Of a DNA stretch of 64,000 bases, positions 1 through 11,500 are shown piece after piece. A model generated the notes under the pieces. That model was not told the DNA's origin, searched no databases, and saw nothing but the letters and a program-made list of their open reading frames with translations. Both the position numbers and the translations under genes were made by a program. Every line of letters starts with the position of its first letter. Positions within the stretch are counted from its first letter, which is position 1. The stretch comes from Hirsutella rhossiliensis. Taxonomy: Eukaryota; Ascomycota; Sordariomycetes; Hypocreales; Ophiocordycipitaceae. The stretch is from the NCBI RefSeq assembly GCF_020360975.1, contig NW_025408669.1, positions 4,464,001-4,528,000 on the forward strand, in the 5' to 3' direction.

Positions 1-13
1 TAACTTGCCACAG

Positions 14-1592
14 CCATTGTTCGCCTTGCCGAGCCCATTGCCCTGACCTCCATCTTCCCCTATGCCTGGCCTCTTGTCAAGAAGTTCAAGATCGGCAATG
101 AGCAAGATGCATCCTTCTACGCCGGCCTCCTCATCTCCTCCTTCTCCCTCGCAGAAGCCCTCATGGGCATGTACTGGGGCGGCCTCTCGGATCGAATCGG
201 CCGCAAGCCCGTCTTGATGCTGGGATGCGTCGGAACCATGTTGAGTATGATCATGGTAGGCTTCGCCTCCAACATCTGGGTCGCCTTACTCGGAAGAGCC
301 ATAGGTGGTCTTCTCAACGGCAACATCGGAGTCATCCAGACAATGGTCGGCGAACTCGTTACCAAACCTGAACATGAACGTGAGTCTCGTCTCCCGACCG
401 GTCGCCGATCCGCAAATGTGCTGACCCACGTCCAGCTCGCGCCTTTGCCGTCATGCCTTTTGTCTGGAGTATCGGGACCATCATCGGGCCGTGCATCGGC
501 GGCACCTTTGCCGATCCTCACTCGTCGTGGCCCAAAGCTTTCCCGGCAGGTGGCCTCTTTGAGCGCTTCCCCTACCTTCTTCCCAACCTCCTCTGCGCCG
601 CTCTCCTCCTCATCAGCATCGTCCTGGGCTTCGTTCTTCTCGATGAGACACACCCTGACATGCAACCCCGAGTGCTGCTGCCGGCAGACACCTACGTCTC
701 GGAGGAGACTCCGCTGATCGAGACTTCAGATGCCATGAAGCGCCCGGCGGTCGACTTGCGAGCGGAGACGTATGGCACTATGCGGAGCTTCAATGGCGAG
801 CCTTGCGAGGACGAGCGGCCCGAGATGTCACTGGAGAAGGCTGGAATCGTCAAGACTGTCTGGAACAAGCGCGTCGTCGGCTTCATTGTCGCCTTGTCCA
901 TCTTCACCTATCACTCCATGACTTACGACCACCTCATGCCAATCTTCTTCGAGGACGAGCGTCTGTCCCCGGCGACTCTCGCCCGCATCGGCCTGGCGTC
1001 GCCCAAGCTCTCTGGCGGTCTGGGACTCTCGCTCCGCGACGTGGGCATGGTCATGGCTGTCAACGGTGTCATCGCCCTGTTCGTCCAAGCCGTCATCTTC
1101 CCCTTGGCGGCAGAGAGGGTCGGTGTGTACAGACTCTTTCTCATTGTCACAGTGTTGCACCCCATTGTCTACGCAATCGTCCCCCTGCTCCTCCTTGTAC
1201 CCCAATCATACATCTTCCCCGCCATCTATGCCTGCCTCGCCATCCGCAACATACTCTCCATCACGCTCTACCCTCTCCTCCTCATCCTCATCAAGGAGGC
1301 TACGCCTTCCTCGAGCGCACTGGGCAAAGTCAACGGGTTGGCTGCCAGTGCCGGCGCCGCATGCCGCATGGCGGCCCCGCCCATTGCAGGCTTTCTCTAC
1401 ACCTTTGGCAGCAAGATCAACTTTACTGCCTTGGCCTGGTACGGCAGCGCTGTTGTCGCGGTGATTGGAGCCGTGCAATGCTTTTCGGTGCCACGCGAAC
1501 AAAGCTCCGACATGTCCGAGGAGGGTGCAGTTGCACAGCACACGCAAGAATCAATGCCCATCATCACTGAAGTATCAGACGATGAGGAATAA
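14..1592 (+). CDS. MFS transporter, DHA1 drug:H+ antiporter type (5' end missing)
   Basis: This is the C-terminal part of a plasma- or vacuolar-membrane major facilitator protein, about 506 residues visible. Exons are 14-379 and 436-1592; the 56-base intron 380-435 has GTGAGT and CAG ends. A TAA in frame at 1-3 followed by CACAG at 9-13 shows that the window opens inside an intron (TAAC branch site, acceptor at 12-13), so the start codon lies upstream. Motif A (GGLSDRIGRKP) lies between early helices. A motif C-like antiporter signature (IGTIIGPCIGG) spans the second exon boundary region. A charged cytosolic loop at about nt 660-850 separates the two helix bundles, and the tail is acidic. It resembles the fungal family related to yeast YCR023C. 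The transport class is established for these motifs; the substrate is unknown. Confidence 0.88.
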
Positions 1593-2470
1593 TGACACTG
1601 GGGTCCGAGAAAAAGTTATGAATTGCAACGGCACAGCCATATGCTACGATCCCTACCCATACCCCTGTTGAAGACTGCCGTCCACCCTCGCCACCTGCTC
1701 TCGTACCCGAGGCGTCGAGGAAACAGTTGACGATGTTACAGTTTCAATTTCGGCTACTCGGAGTTTAAAAAGGTTATGTTTGAGAGAGATGGGGTCTTGA
1801 TGATTCTTTATGTGGCGCTTTTTGTCATGTTTGGGAGGTGCTTTGGCTAGGATATATCCATGGGAAACCGTCGAGAGCATGAAGCGCTGGCATGGTTTGG
1901 GGTTTGGAGTTTGACGCCAAAAGTGTATTCTATCTTGGCGGCTGCCTCAAATAAAGTGAGGCAAGCCAGGTATATAGCACGTTGACAATAATTGACGTAG
2001 TTCAAGCCAAAACTTGTGCGCGACGTGCCAGACGCTGGTGAGATGGCATTTGCGGATTGAAAAGCCGCGAAATGAAAGGCCAAGAAAGAATGCAACTGTC
2101 CAGGATGGTAGTACGGAGGGAGGTCGAATTTCGAGATCGTTTGAAGGGCGATTGGCTAATGATGGGAAACGAGACGAAATCACTCATCCGTTGCTCGTTG
2201 GAGACCCAAAAAATATATTAATAGTCTTGCCGCTTCTGGAAAAGTCGGCAGAAACGCCCGGAAAATTTCAAACGTCAACTGAAGCCACTTGGGGCAGAGA
2301 GTCAGTCCACCACCGACGAACAAGTCGATCCGCTCTAGGGTGTTTTCTTTCCAAAAGCGCGCGAAGCAATCCGTGGAAGGGCCGGCTTTCATCAATTAGA
2401 TAGACAAAGTCCGAGTGCAAGGGAGGGGGCGGGACAGAGCAACGGGCGAGGACCGGCGGCGTCCCGCAAA
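1593..2470. other. Intergenic region, MFS transporter to CNS1
   Basis: About 880 bases hold the 3' region of the transporter gene and the promoter of the co-chaperone gene. Short open frames here lack any recognisable domain. An A/T-rich AAAAAATATATTAATA stretch near 2210-2225 is the only promoter-like element noticed. Confidence 0.5.
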
Positions 2471-3796
2471 ATGCACGTCGACCAGCTCACCGAGGAAATG
2501 GAGAGGGCCATGAGCGTGTCCAAGCCAGCGGGCAAGGCTGGCGGCCCGCCGTCGCCGTCGTCGTCGCAAAGCGTCACCAGCGACAGCACCAAGCCGGCGC
2601 TGCCGCCGAGCATGGCGGCGGCCAAGGAAGACAAGGGGAGCAAGGGGAGCAAGACGGTGGACGAGGCGTGGGCGGAGCTCAACAAGTCGCCGCTCTTCAT
2701 GACGGAGCTCGAGGAAAACGACGACATTGCGGCGCTGCAGGCGCTCAGCTACGAGGGCACGGCGCTGGAGAACGCGGCCGACTTCAAGGAACGCGGCAAC
2801 GAATGCTTCAAGGTCCGGGGCTACGTCGACGCAAAGGAGTTTTACGCCAAGGGCATCGCCATCCTGGCCGCCGAGGAGCGCAAGCGCGCGCGCGGCGAGC
2901 CGACGACCGACCCGGCAGGCGAGCCGGACTCGGAGGAGGAGGTGGGCCGGCAGAGGGAGATGCTCGAGGCGCTGTACGTCAACCGCGCGGCCTGTCACCT
3001 GGCGCTCGACAACTTCCGCAGCTGCTGGCTCGACGGCGCCGCGGCGCTGCGGCTCAACCCGCGCAACGTCAAGGCGTGCTACCGCAGCGCGCGCGCTCTC
3101 CTGGCCGTGGACCGCATCGCCGAGGCCGACGACGTGTGCGCGCGGGGGCTCGCGCTCGAGCCGGACAACGCGGCGCTCACGGCCGTGGCGGCCGACATTG
3201 TCGCCCGGGCGCGCGAGCTCGACGCCCGGCGCAGGCGGGAGGCGGAGCGCGCGGCGCGTGACGCCCGGCGCGCAAAGCTCCTGGCCGCCGCGCTGGCGGC
3301 GCGCAACATCCCCACGCGCTCCACGGGCCAGGCGCCCTCCGACATGGGCGACACGCGGCTCGCCCTGGTGCCGGACCCGGACGACCCGCGCAGCACCCTG
3401 TCCTTTCCCGCGCTGCTGCTGTATCCGCTGCGCCTCGAGTCGGACCTCGTGCAGGCCTTTAACGAGACGCACTCGCTCGATGACCACCTGGCCTACATGC
3501 TGCCGCCGCCCTGGGACCAAGGCGGCGACGGCGGCGGCGGCGGCGGCGGCGGCAGCGGTGGGGAATATGCTACCCCGGACGCGGTGTCGTGCTACCTCGA
3601 GACGCGCACCGGCGGCCTGCTCAAGATGGGCAAGCGCGTGCCGCTGCTCAAGGTCCTGGCCACAGGCAAGATCGACGTCGTCGACGAGGTGCTGCGCATC
3701 TTTGTTGTGCCCGTTGCAAAGGCCGATGGATGGGTGGCCAAGTTCAAGGCGCAGAGGGCGGCCGAGAAGGGCGCCGCGTCGGCGTCCACGTCATGA
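2471..3796 (+). CDS. cns1: Hsp70/Hsp90 co-chaperone CNS1/TTC4 family
   Basis: This intronless 441-residue gene encodes a TPR co-chaperone that binds the C-termini of Hsp90 and Hsp70 and supports client folding. Residues about 1-60 are a Ser/Pro/Lys-rich leader, followed by the conserved DEAWAELNKSPLFMTEL block near residue 65. Three TPR units lie at about residues 103-225 (FKERGNECFK, ALYVNRAACHLAL, NVKACYRSARALL). A charged helix rich in Ala and Arg follows. The C-terminal wheel domain begins at FPALLLYPLRLESDL and ends with VLRIFVVPVAKADGW. A glycine run encoded by GGC repeats interrupts the wheel domain after PPPWDQ. The ATG at 2471 is the first in frame and gives a family-like N-terminus. 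Coding DNA is very GC-rich, unlike the repeat block. The family is confident. Confidence 0.93.
   Translation: MHVDQLTEEMERAMSVSKPAGKAGGPPSPSSSQSVTSDSTKPALPPSMAAAKEDKGSKGSKTVDEAWAELNKSPLFMTELEENDDIAALQALSYEGTALENAADFKERGNECFKVRGYVDAKEFYAKGIAILAAEERKRARGEPTTDPAGEPDSEEEVGRQREMLEALYVNRAACHLALDNFRSCWLDGAAALRLNPRNVKACYRSARALLAVDRIAEADDVCARGLALEPDNAALTAVAADIVARARELDARRRREAERAARDARRAKLLAAALAARNIPTRSTGQAPSDMGDTRLALVPDPDDPRSTLSFPALLLYPLRLESDLVQAFNETHSLDDHLAYMLPPPWDQGGDGGGGGGGGSGGEYATPDAVSCYLETRTGGLLKMGKRVPLLKVLATGKIDVVDEVLRIFVVPVAKADGWVAKFKAQRAAEKGAASASTS
3521..3558 (+). repeat. GGC trinucleotide run coding polyglycine in CNS1
   Basis: GGC units code for roughly 12 glycines interrupted by Asp and Ser. 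The run sits in a loop of the wheel domain and is probably length-variable. Confidence 0.8.
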
Positions 3797-4188
3797 CGGG
3801 GGGATGAAGACTGAGAATGAGGCGGATGGATGCCCGACAGAGGCTGCACAGACGCGACTTGATCTGTCGAGACTGCGTACCCGTGTCTATTTTGAATGTC
3901 TATCAGACCCAAAAGATAGTCGGACTCTCGACACCCAAGAGAGAGCCCAGGGTCAGTGGCTTCCGCAGCGTGACTCCAAAGAAACAACAAAACCGGAAAC
4001 GAAACCCTCTCTAGCTCTATTTCTTGCATCAGGTCTGCAATAACCGTCTGCTAGTCATCCCGCCCCGTTGCATTTGTAAACGCAGCCGGTCTTATCAGAG
4101 AGGCACTTTCTCCACTTCTGTGTGTCATGTCGCCAACGTCTCGCACAAATCCCAAGAAAACAAGAGACCTCATTTATCCACAGCATCT
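3797..4188. other. 3'-3' intergenic region, CNS1 and APSES gene
   Basis: The 392 bases between two convergent genes should hold both 3' UTRs. No gene or RNA was recognised. Confidence 0.5.
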
Positions 4189-5753
4189 TCAACTCGCGTT
4201 TTCCGTTCTTGCGTGTCTGAGGTGTGTCGCATGGCCGCCCACGAGAGGATCCGCAGCGGCGCCCAAGCCTGTCGTTTGTAGCTCAACCAGGACCGCCGCC
4301 GCAGCGTATTCTTCTCTTGCGCTGCGGGCCATCTTTCCCTTCCGCCCATGATCGTCGTTTTCGTGTTTCTGCCGTACCGTGGCGTCAAACCCCACCCTGG
4401 CTGCCTTTGCTCTCGTCGGAGCGTACGCATCGTTCGAGCATTCTTGATCTGGCCGCCGCCGCTTGATGACCCAGGGCTCCGTGGCCGTTCCGGGCCCTAT
4501 CACAGCCCGATTTGGGGAGTTGGGGACCTGGGTACGATAAGTAGGTTGGTACATCTGATGTTCACGGGTCGAGCGGTTGATTGGAGGGAGGCCAGTCTCA
4601 CTGCCGTAGCGTGGGCGTCTCGTTCCCGTGTTGGCCTCCCCACGGACCGAGATTCCAGGATCAGGAGGCGGGTTGCAAGTGGCAATGCGAGGAGCTGCCC
4701 GGGCTAACGGGCGAGGAGAGGCTCCAAACCACGAATGTGCGTGGTGAACAGGCCTCAGAAACGAGTCTCCTTCAAGCCGACGCTGGCTCACAGATCCGTT
4801 CAGAGCCGCTTCCTTTCTCGATTCGTAGGCGTGACGGGATGCTTCAGCCTCCATCGTCGCCTCGACGACAAGTTGATGGCTGATGACCATGTCTCCGAAG
4901 AACTGAGAATCGGGCGGCGTGCATTCCAACGGGAATTCGGGGCCGAATAAGGGGATCAAAGCCCCAGCGATATCGTGGCAGAACGTTGCACAGACGGCTC
5001 GGGCACATCGATACGGCATCCAGTACCCTGGGATCTCGCATGAGCTCGAATCATGGCGCCGCGAAATGCACGACATACCTTGAGCGCTTACTGAGCCCCC
5101 GGTGATGCTGGGAGATATCTCTCGTAGCCCCGGGTTCTTCTCCAGCATCTGGGACGGTTTGGTCCATTCAAGAGGTCAGCGCCGTCGTTCACCGGAGTGT
5201 TGGATCTAATGGCCTACCTTCGGATATCCCAGACATTTGAAGAACGGCGTCATGCGGACGAGGCCTATGTTGTAGTCCCACATGACCTTGTAGGTGGCCT
5301 GTTGGCCGGGAACCCGAAACTCGTACTTGAAGGCTTCGGACTTTTCTTAGTTTGGGGGGGTGCCGAGGGTATCCGACGCAACTAACCTTCAATGCTTTCC
5401 CGGCCAGTCTTTTCGTAAAAGTTTTTCTTCGTACTGTTGTATGGGATGTGTTCACTGCACTGCTGTATTTGACCAAACGAGCTGATCTGATAAGCCACGA
5501 TTTCCTGCATGATGTGTGCGCCGACATCTTCGAACGGCGGGAATCTAACGGGGCCCTGGGTTCTAGACTTGAGTAGCGATGCGGCGCTTCGGAGAACCGG
5601 CCTTCCGAGTGTCTGTCGGGCGTCCATCCTGCCTCTGGCAGCTGCGGTTCTGTCCAGGGCCGAGGCAGACATGGAGGCAGGAGTTGATTGAGGTGAGCAA
5701 TGAGGGCCTGCATTGGGAGACGCAGGATTGAGAAGAGACTGGAGCGATAACAT
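4189..5753 (-). CDS. APSES/KilA-N domain DNA-binding regulator (Xbp1-like), four exons
   Basis: Reading the minus strand in several frames gives exons 5753-5387, 5345-5218, 5148-5079 and 5027-4189, about 467 residues. The start, [10 protein letters not shown], matches the N-terminus I know for fungal proteins of this family. The KilA-N/APSES domain runs from about residue 75 to 245: [16 protein letters not shown], then [62 protein letters not shown] and [13 protein letters not shown] basic KRRR patch near the C-terminus could be a nuclear signal, and the last conserved block is [10 protein letters not shown]. Introns are 41 bases (5386-5346, phase 1), 69 bases (5217-5149, phase 0) and 51 bases (5078-5028, phase 1). 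The 69-base one uses an odd acceptor (see findings). The domain is confident; the first intron is unusually short and less certain. Expected role: nuclear transcriptional regulation. Confidence 0.8.
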
Positions 5754-8522
5754 GGCGAACGCGGCGTTTGCAGGCCGACGAAGAACAACAGTGGTAAGCA
5801 ACCAGCCGACAAGCTTAGCGTGTCGCCGACGAGGCACCGGGACAACGACACATGGGCAAGGCAAGAGAGGTAACGCTGCATAACAAGAAAGATTTCTCCT
5901 CGCCCAGGGAACATGGAGTCGAAACTATAGCGGGGACATGTCTGCCCTCAGCCATCCAGGCCGGGCAAACAAGTAGGGGGGAGAGCAAGAGGGCAGCTCC
6001 GTCGGCAGCGCTTCGCTTGTCTGAGCGAGCCGCGGCAAAGGCTCAAGTCACTCTGCTTCCCGGCCCAGAAACGGCTCGTAAGACAGCTCGCGTGGGTCTA
6101 ACACGGCCGATGCCAACGAGGTCTGCCGTCCGTGGATCAGATATGAGCTCCGGGCTCCTGGTGCTGCTCCGTCATCTCCCTTCCGTTTGTGGGTCTCGGC
6201 CGCCCATGTCACGGACCCAACAGACGTTCATCCCAAGGCTGGCGCCCTCAATGGCTCGGTGAGACTCATCAGCCGCGACAAGACAGCGGCTGCTGGAAGA
6301 ACAGCGATAAAGCGCTCTTCCGTGGAGGGTCTTGATGCCAGAGTCGATACCAGCTTGGCGGCATGGTCCAACGGCCGGCATCGCGCGCTGACGCATCAGA
6401 CGAACGCAAGCATTGCTGGGACCCCTTTACCGCTGCCACCCCCTCTCCCGCTGCGGCATCGCATCAGCGAAAGAGTGGGAGCGTGATGGCTCCGATGGCG
6501 GACAGCGTACGCCCACACCAGGTCACCGTGGCCGGCCAAGGTGACACCTAATCAACGTGTTTCCTCCTAGCCATGGATGTGCTACTCGAGCGAGTTCAAG
6601 TCAGCATCCTGGGGCCGAAGTGTACAGGGGCTGATGCCCAGAGCATTCGTCGACGCGCCCCCTCAGGAGGGCTAGACAGTATGTAGAGGGGGCGGGAAAG
6701 AAGGTACAGAAACTTCCTGCATGTTGCACCGTGGTACCAGACGAGGAAGTCGGTTGTTTGACATCGGAGCCAGGAAGAGCTTTTCGACCTTGACAGCAGG
6801 GGGGGCGGGATTCTGCATGACGGGAAGCAGCTGCAGAAAGCGGCCGATGACACATTAGCAGCATTCAAAAGCCGAGCCGGCAAGCAGACTGTGCACTCGT
6901 CAGATGCGCCCGCCAGCCAATCAAGCGCTGAAAGCCGGGAGAAAGTGGCGCCATCGAGGTGTGGTGTGAGTGGCATTGAGAGCATGGGGTCTGGTTGGGC
7001 TGCCGGCCGCCGATCCAACGGCCTCGCCAGTGGTGCCGTGGGAAAAACTCGTCGTTGAGCAACAACAACAACAATAACAACAAATGGCACAGGGGCAGGT
7101 GCGGCGGCTGTGCTCCGTGTCTGCTGGCATCGGTGCTGTCAAGGCCGTCAAGCCCCTGCAGTTGTCGGCCGTAAGTCGAAGCCATCGCCAACTCGGACTC
7201 GGCCCGAAGGTTAGTCCGAGCAGCCCTTGACCTCGTACGAAGAACTTTGCGCCTCGCCGGCTGCTGCAAGCACCGAGCAGAGAGCTAGAACTCTCCGACT
7301 CCGCCGCGGTGTAGGCATGCACAATGCGTGGCGATGTGAGCTCTTATTTGGACTGCGCAAGTCAAAGAAACGATGCAGATGGCGTGGGTCCCTACTACGG
7401 GGTGCTGCCGATGGTATGGGAATAAAGCCTGCGATAACGAGCTGCATGCCACACATTCCGACATCTCACGCATGCCTCTCTGAAGCTCATCAACACGACA
7501 TTCCAAAGCCTGAATTAGAATGCTTTTCCTCGGTACGAGCAGAATTCTGGAATAATTCTTCCAAAAATGGCCCGACGGCGACGCTGCTACATGGGGGTTC
7601 GTGAAGCTTAAACTATGCAATTTTGAAGCAAGACACGGGGTAGAACCAGATGACAGGCGCAAAGTGAAACATTTGCCATGGACACGTTACGCACAAAGGC
7701 CGTCGAGTACGACCAAGCTGTGCTTTCTGGTGGAAGACGACGGATGCGTCGATGCGAGCTATATCGCGAGCCGGGGGTTGAAGCAAGAAAACAAGCCATG
7801 CCGTGCTCTCTCGAGCTGCGTCATGTCGTTTGGCTCATTGAGTGGCGAAATTGGAGAGTGATCCTTTCGATTCGGCTGCAGGCGACCGTGGCAGAGTGAG
7901 AGACGGCTGCGAGGAGACGTGTTGCAAACAAGCATGCTGCAAAGGTAAGGTGGCACTGAACCGGATCAAGGGAGTGACGACGATGACTCGGATCTGCCTG
8001 CAACTGAGAGAGACGAGCGTCAGCTGGCCAATCCTTGACAAGAGCACCGCAAGGAGATTGCCACGGGCAGTCGGTGGAGGCAGAACGAGGGGAGGTGATG
8101 GTGGTGCTCGAACACGTGACAGGATAAAACCGGGGTCCTCTTCACGGATGCCTGAGGCAGGGATATGGCTCCCTCCCTTGCCCCGTGCCACCCTCCCTCG
8201 GCCCACCCTGGGCCACAGGCGCATTAGTGGCCCGGCGCGTCGAGAAGACTGTTTACACGAGAGACGCCGCTGCACCCACAACAACAACATATCATCCCGC
8301 TGGGCTTCTTTAGTCCGAGTCATGTGAATCGCTCCCATCGTGGCGCGTCCTTCTTTTTTTGCCTCGCGACTCTTTCTGCGAGCGCCTTCGATCTGCCGGT
8401 CGAGCCGCTCCTTTTCCCCACCGCCCGTTTCGTCAACAACTTCGCTCCCTTTTTCGACGACTCTCTGGTTGACCACCTCGAAAGTGCCATTGCGCAGGCA
8501 CAACCGGCTCGCCTCGTCCAAG
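5754..8522. other. Divergent intergenic region, APSES gene and TOP2
   Basis: About 2.8 kb separate the two divergently transcribed start codons. Several short open frames occur on both strands, but none shows a domain or coding-like conservation that I recognise. A CAA-type microsatellite lies near 7059-7083. The last few hundred bases before 8523 are pyrimidine-rich, as expected of a fungal housekeeping promoter and leader. Confidence 0.5.
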
Positions 8523-11500
8523 ATGGACTCCGATCCCATGGACGAATCCGTATTTAGCCTGGGCGAGGAGTCCGACGGTTTTGTCCCAGAAAAGGCAAGT
8601 CATCTGCGTGCTCAATTCACCACGCCAGATCCGAGTGTTGCCAGCTGCCAGCCATCCCCCTTGGCATTCTCGCTAAAACAGCTCATGCCTCAACACTCCA
8701 ACTGCCTGCGCATGATTCCTCGTCAATCGCTACGTGTCAAGCGGAATCACGGCATATTCATCGCACGCCACGGCTGCCCTCCGTGTTGCTGGTGCGGATG
8801 CGACAAGACTTGCGTCTTGACATAGCTGCTGACTCTCCATTTCTAGAAGGTTAAGCCCGCTGCCGCCAAGAAGATGGTGCAGCCAACCTTGAAGGCCAAA
8901 CCTGCGGCCAAAAAGCGCCAGAAACCCGACAGCGACGACGACTCCTCCGTGGCTGAGGCTTCTGGCTTTTCCAACACGCCCCCGAGTTCCAAGAAGCAGA
9001 AGAAGGCCCCGCCAGCCAAAAAGGCCACCGGAAAGCCGTTGGCGGAACTCGAGAATGATAGCATGGTCATGGATGCTCCCTCGAAGCCCAAGACGAACAA
9101 GACTGCCACCGAGACGTATCAAAAGCTCACCCAGCTCGAACACATCATCAAGCGCCCGGACACCTACATCGGGTCCGTCGAAAAGACTGATCAGCAAATG
9201 TGGATCTTCAACAAGACGACGTCCCAGATGGAATATCGTAACATCACCTATGTGCCTGGCTTCTACAAGATTTTCGACGAAATCCTGGTCAACGCCGCAG
9301 ACAACAAGCAGCGTGACAAGTCGATGACGGCCATCAAGGTCAACATCAACCGAGAGTCGGGAGAGATAAGCGTGGAAAATAACGGCAAGGGTATCCCAAT
9401 CGTCATTCACGAAAAGGAAAAGATTTACATCCCCGAACTCATCTTCGGCCATCTCTTGGCCGGTTCCAACTTTGACGACAACGAGCAAAAGACCGTCGGT
9501 GGCCGTAACGGATACGGCGCCAAGCTGTGCAACGTCTTCAGTACCGAATTCACCCTCGAGTGCCAGGACAGCGAGCACGGCAAAAAATACAAGCAGACGT
9601 GGACGCAGAACATGCAGAAGATGCACAAGGCCAAGATCACTTCGGGCAAATCTGCAGACTTTGTCCGCGTCACCTTCAAGCCCGATTATGACCGCTTCGG
9701 AATGCCCGAGGGCATCAGCGACGACCTAGAGGCACTTCTGTACCGAAGGGTGTACGACATGGCCGGCACGATCCGCGGCGTTAAGGTTCATCTCAACGGG
9801 GAGCAGATCAAGCTCAAGGACTTCAAGGCATACTGCGATCTGTATGCTAAATCGATTGCCTCTGAGAGGAGCATGGAGGAGGGTGGTGCACCCACGTGCA
9901 CCGTCGAGATTGACAAGGACAAGACCCATCCTCGCTGGGAGGTTGGCTTTACTGTCTCCGACGGCACGTTTCAGCAAGTGTCGTTTGTCAACTCCATCGC
10001 AACGACCTCGGGCGGCACGCATGTCAACTACATCGCCGACCAGATCACGGGTTCACTGCTCAAGGCTCTCAACAAGAAGCAAAAGGGGCACAGTTTGAAA
10101 CAGACTCATCTCCGCAACCACATCTTTATCTTCGTCAACTGCCTGGTCAACAATCCCGCCTTTACTTCGCAGACAAAAGAGCAACTCACGACCAAGGCGA
10201 CCCAGTTTGGTAGCAGATGCACGCTTGGTGAGGACTTCCTCAAAAAGATCGCCAGGTCGGAGGCACTGGAGAACATCATGGAGTTTGCCCAGAAAAAGGC
10301 CGACAAGATGATGTCCAAAAGCGACGGTAGCAAGCGCTCGAGGGTCAGCAACGCCAAGCTTGTCGAAGCCAATCTTGCGGGTACGAGGCGTGGCCACGAG
10401 TGCACGCTCATCTTGACGGAAGGTGATTCCGCCAAGGGCCTGGCTGTTTCTGGGCGAGCCATTCTCGACCCCGACCGTATCGGCGTGTTCCCACTTCGTG
10501 GAAAGCTGCTCAACGTCCGAGACGCGTCGATTGATCAGATCACCAAGAACCAGGAGATCCAAAACATCAAGCAGTTCCTGGGGCTGAAGCACAAGCAGGT
10601 GTACACAGACACCAAGAGCCTTCGCTACGGTCACCTCATGGTCATGGCCGATCAAGACCACGACGGTAGCCACATCAAGGGCCTCCTCATCAACTTCCTC
10701 CAGGTTCAGTTTCCCTCGCTGCTCCAGATCCCCGAGTTCTTCCGTGAGTTCATCACGCCCATCGTGAAGGTCTGGCAGGGCCCCAACCCAAAGAAGCCCA
10801 CCAAGTTGAAGTCGTTCTTCACACAGCCTCAATACGAAGAATGGAAGGAAGCTCACAAGGCTGAGATCTCCCGATGGCAAAGCAAGTACTTCAAGGGTCT
10901 GGGGACCAGCTCCAACGAAGACGCCCAGGTGTACTTTACAAATCTCGATGAGCACTTGAAGGAGTTTCAGGTAATGAAGCCGGATGAGGCCGACCTTTTC
11001 GAGCTGGCCTTTTCCAAGAAAAAGGCCGATGCCAGAAAGGAGTGGCTGGGGAACTTTGTGCCAGGCACCTTCCTCGACCATTCCACCAAAGCAATCACGT
11101 ATAGCGACTTTGTCAACAAGGAACTCATCTTGTTCAGCATGGCTGACAATATGCGATCAATTCCCTCCGTCGTCGATGGATTGAAGCCCGGTCAGCGTAA
11201 GGTTATGTACGCTTGTTTCAAGCGAAACTTGGTCAAGGACAAGAAGGTTGTGGAGCTGGCGGGCTACGTTTCGGAACAGACTGCGTACCACCACGGCGAG
11301 GCTTCGCTGCAGCAGACCATCATCGGTCTGGCACAGAACTTTGTCGGGTCCAACAACATCAACTGCCTTGAACCAAGCGGCAATTTCGGTTCACGTCTTG
11401 CCGGAGGTTCCGATGCTGCCAGCCCCCGTTACACGTTCACGCGCCTCTCGCCGTTTGCGAGGAAAATCTTCTCCGCGCTGGACGAGCCAAGCCTGAAGTA

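Noticed and set aside
2396..3520. 374-codon minus-strand open frame opposite CNS1
   Set aside because: Arg/Val/Leu-rich antisense shadow of very GC-rich coding DNA; no domain, and the sense strand is a clear TPR protein.
2727..4043. 438-codon plus-strand frame overlapping CNS1
   Set aside because: Ser/Arg/Thr/Ala-rich out-of-frame translation of CNS1 with no domain.
6585..6605. Possible tRNA B-box (GAGTTCAAGTC)
   Set aside because: No matching A-box or acceptor-stem pairing in the preceding 70 bases.
7835..8539. 234-codon minus-strand frame upstream of TOP2
   Set aside because: Covers the TOP2 promoter and leader; low-complexity Arg/Glu composition, no recognisable fold.
10053..11081. 342-codon minus-strand open frame inside TOP2
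   Set aside because: Antisense shadow of the conserved TOPRIM and WHD coding region.
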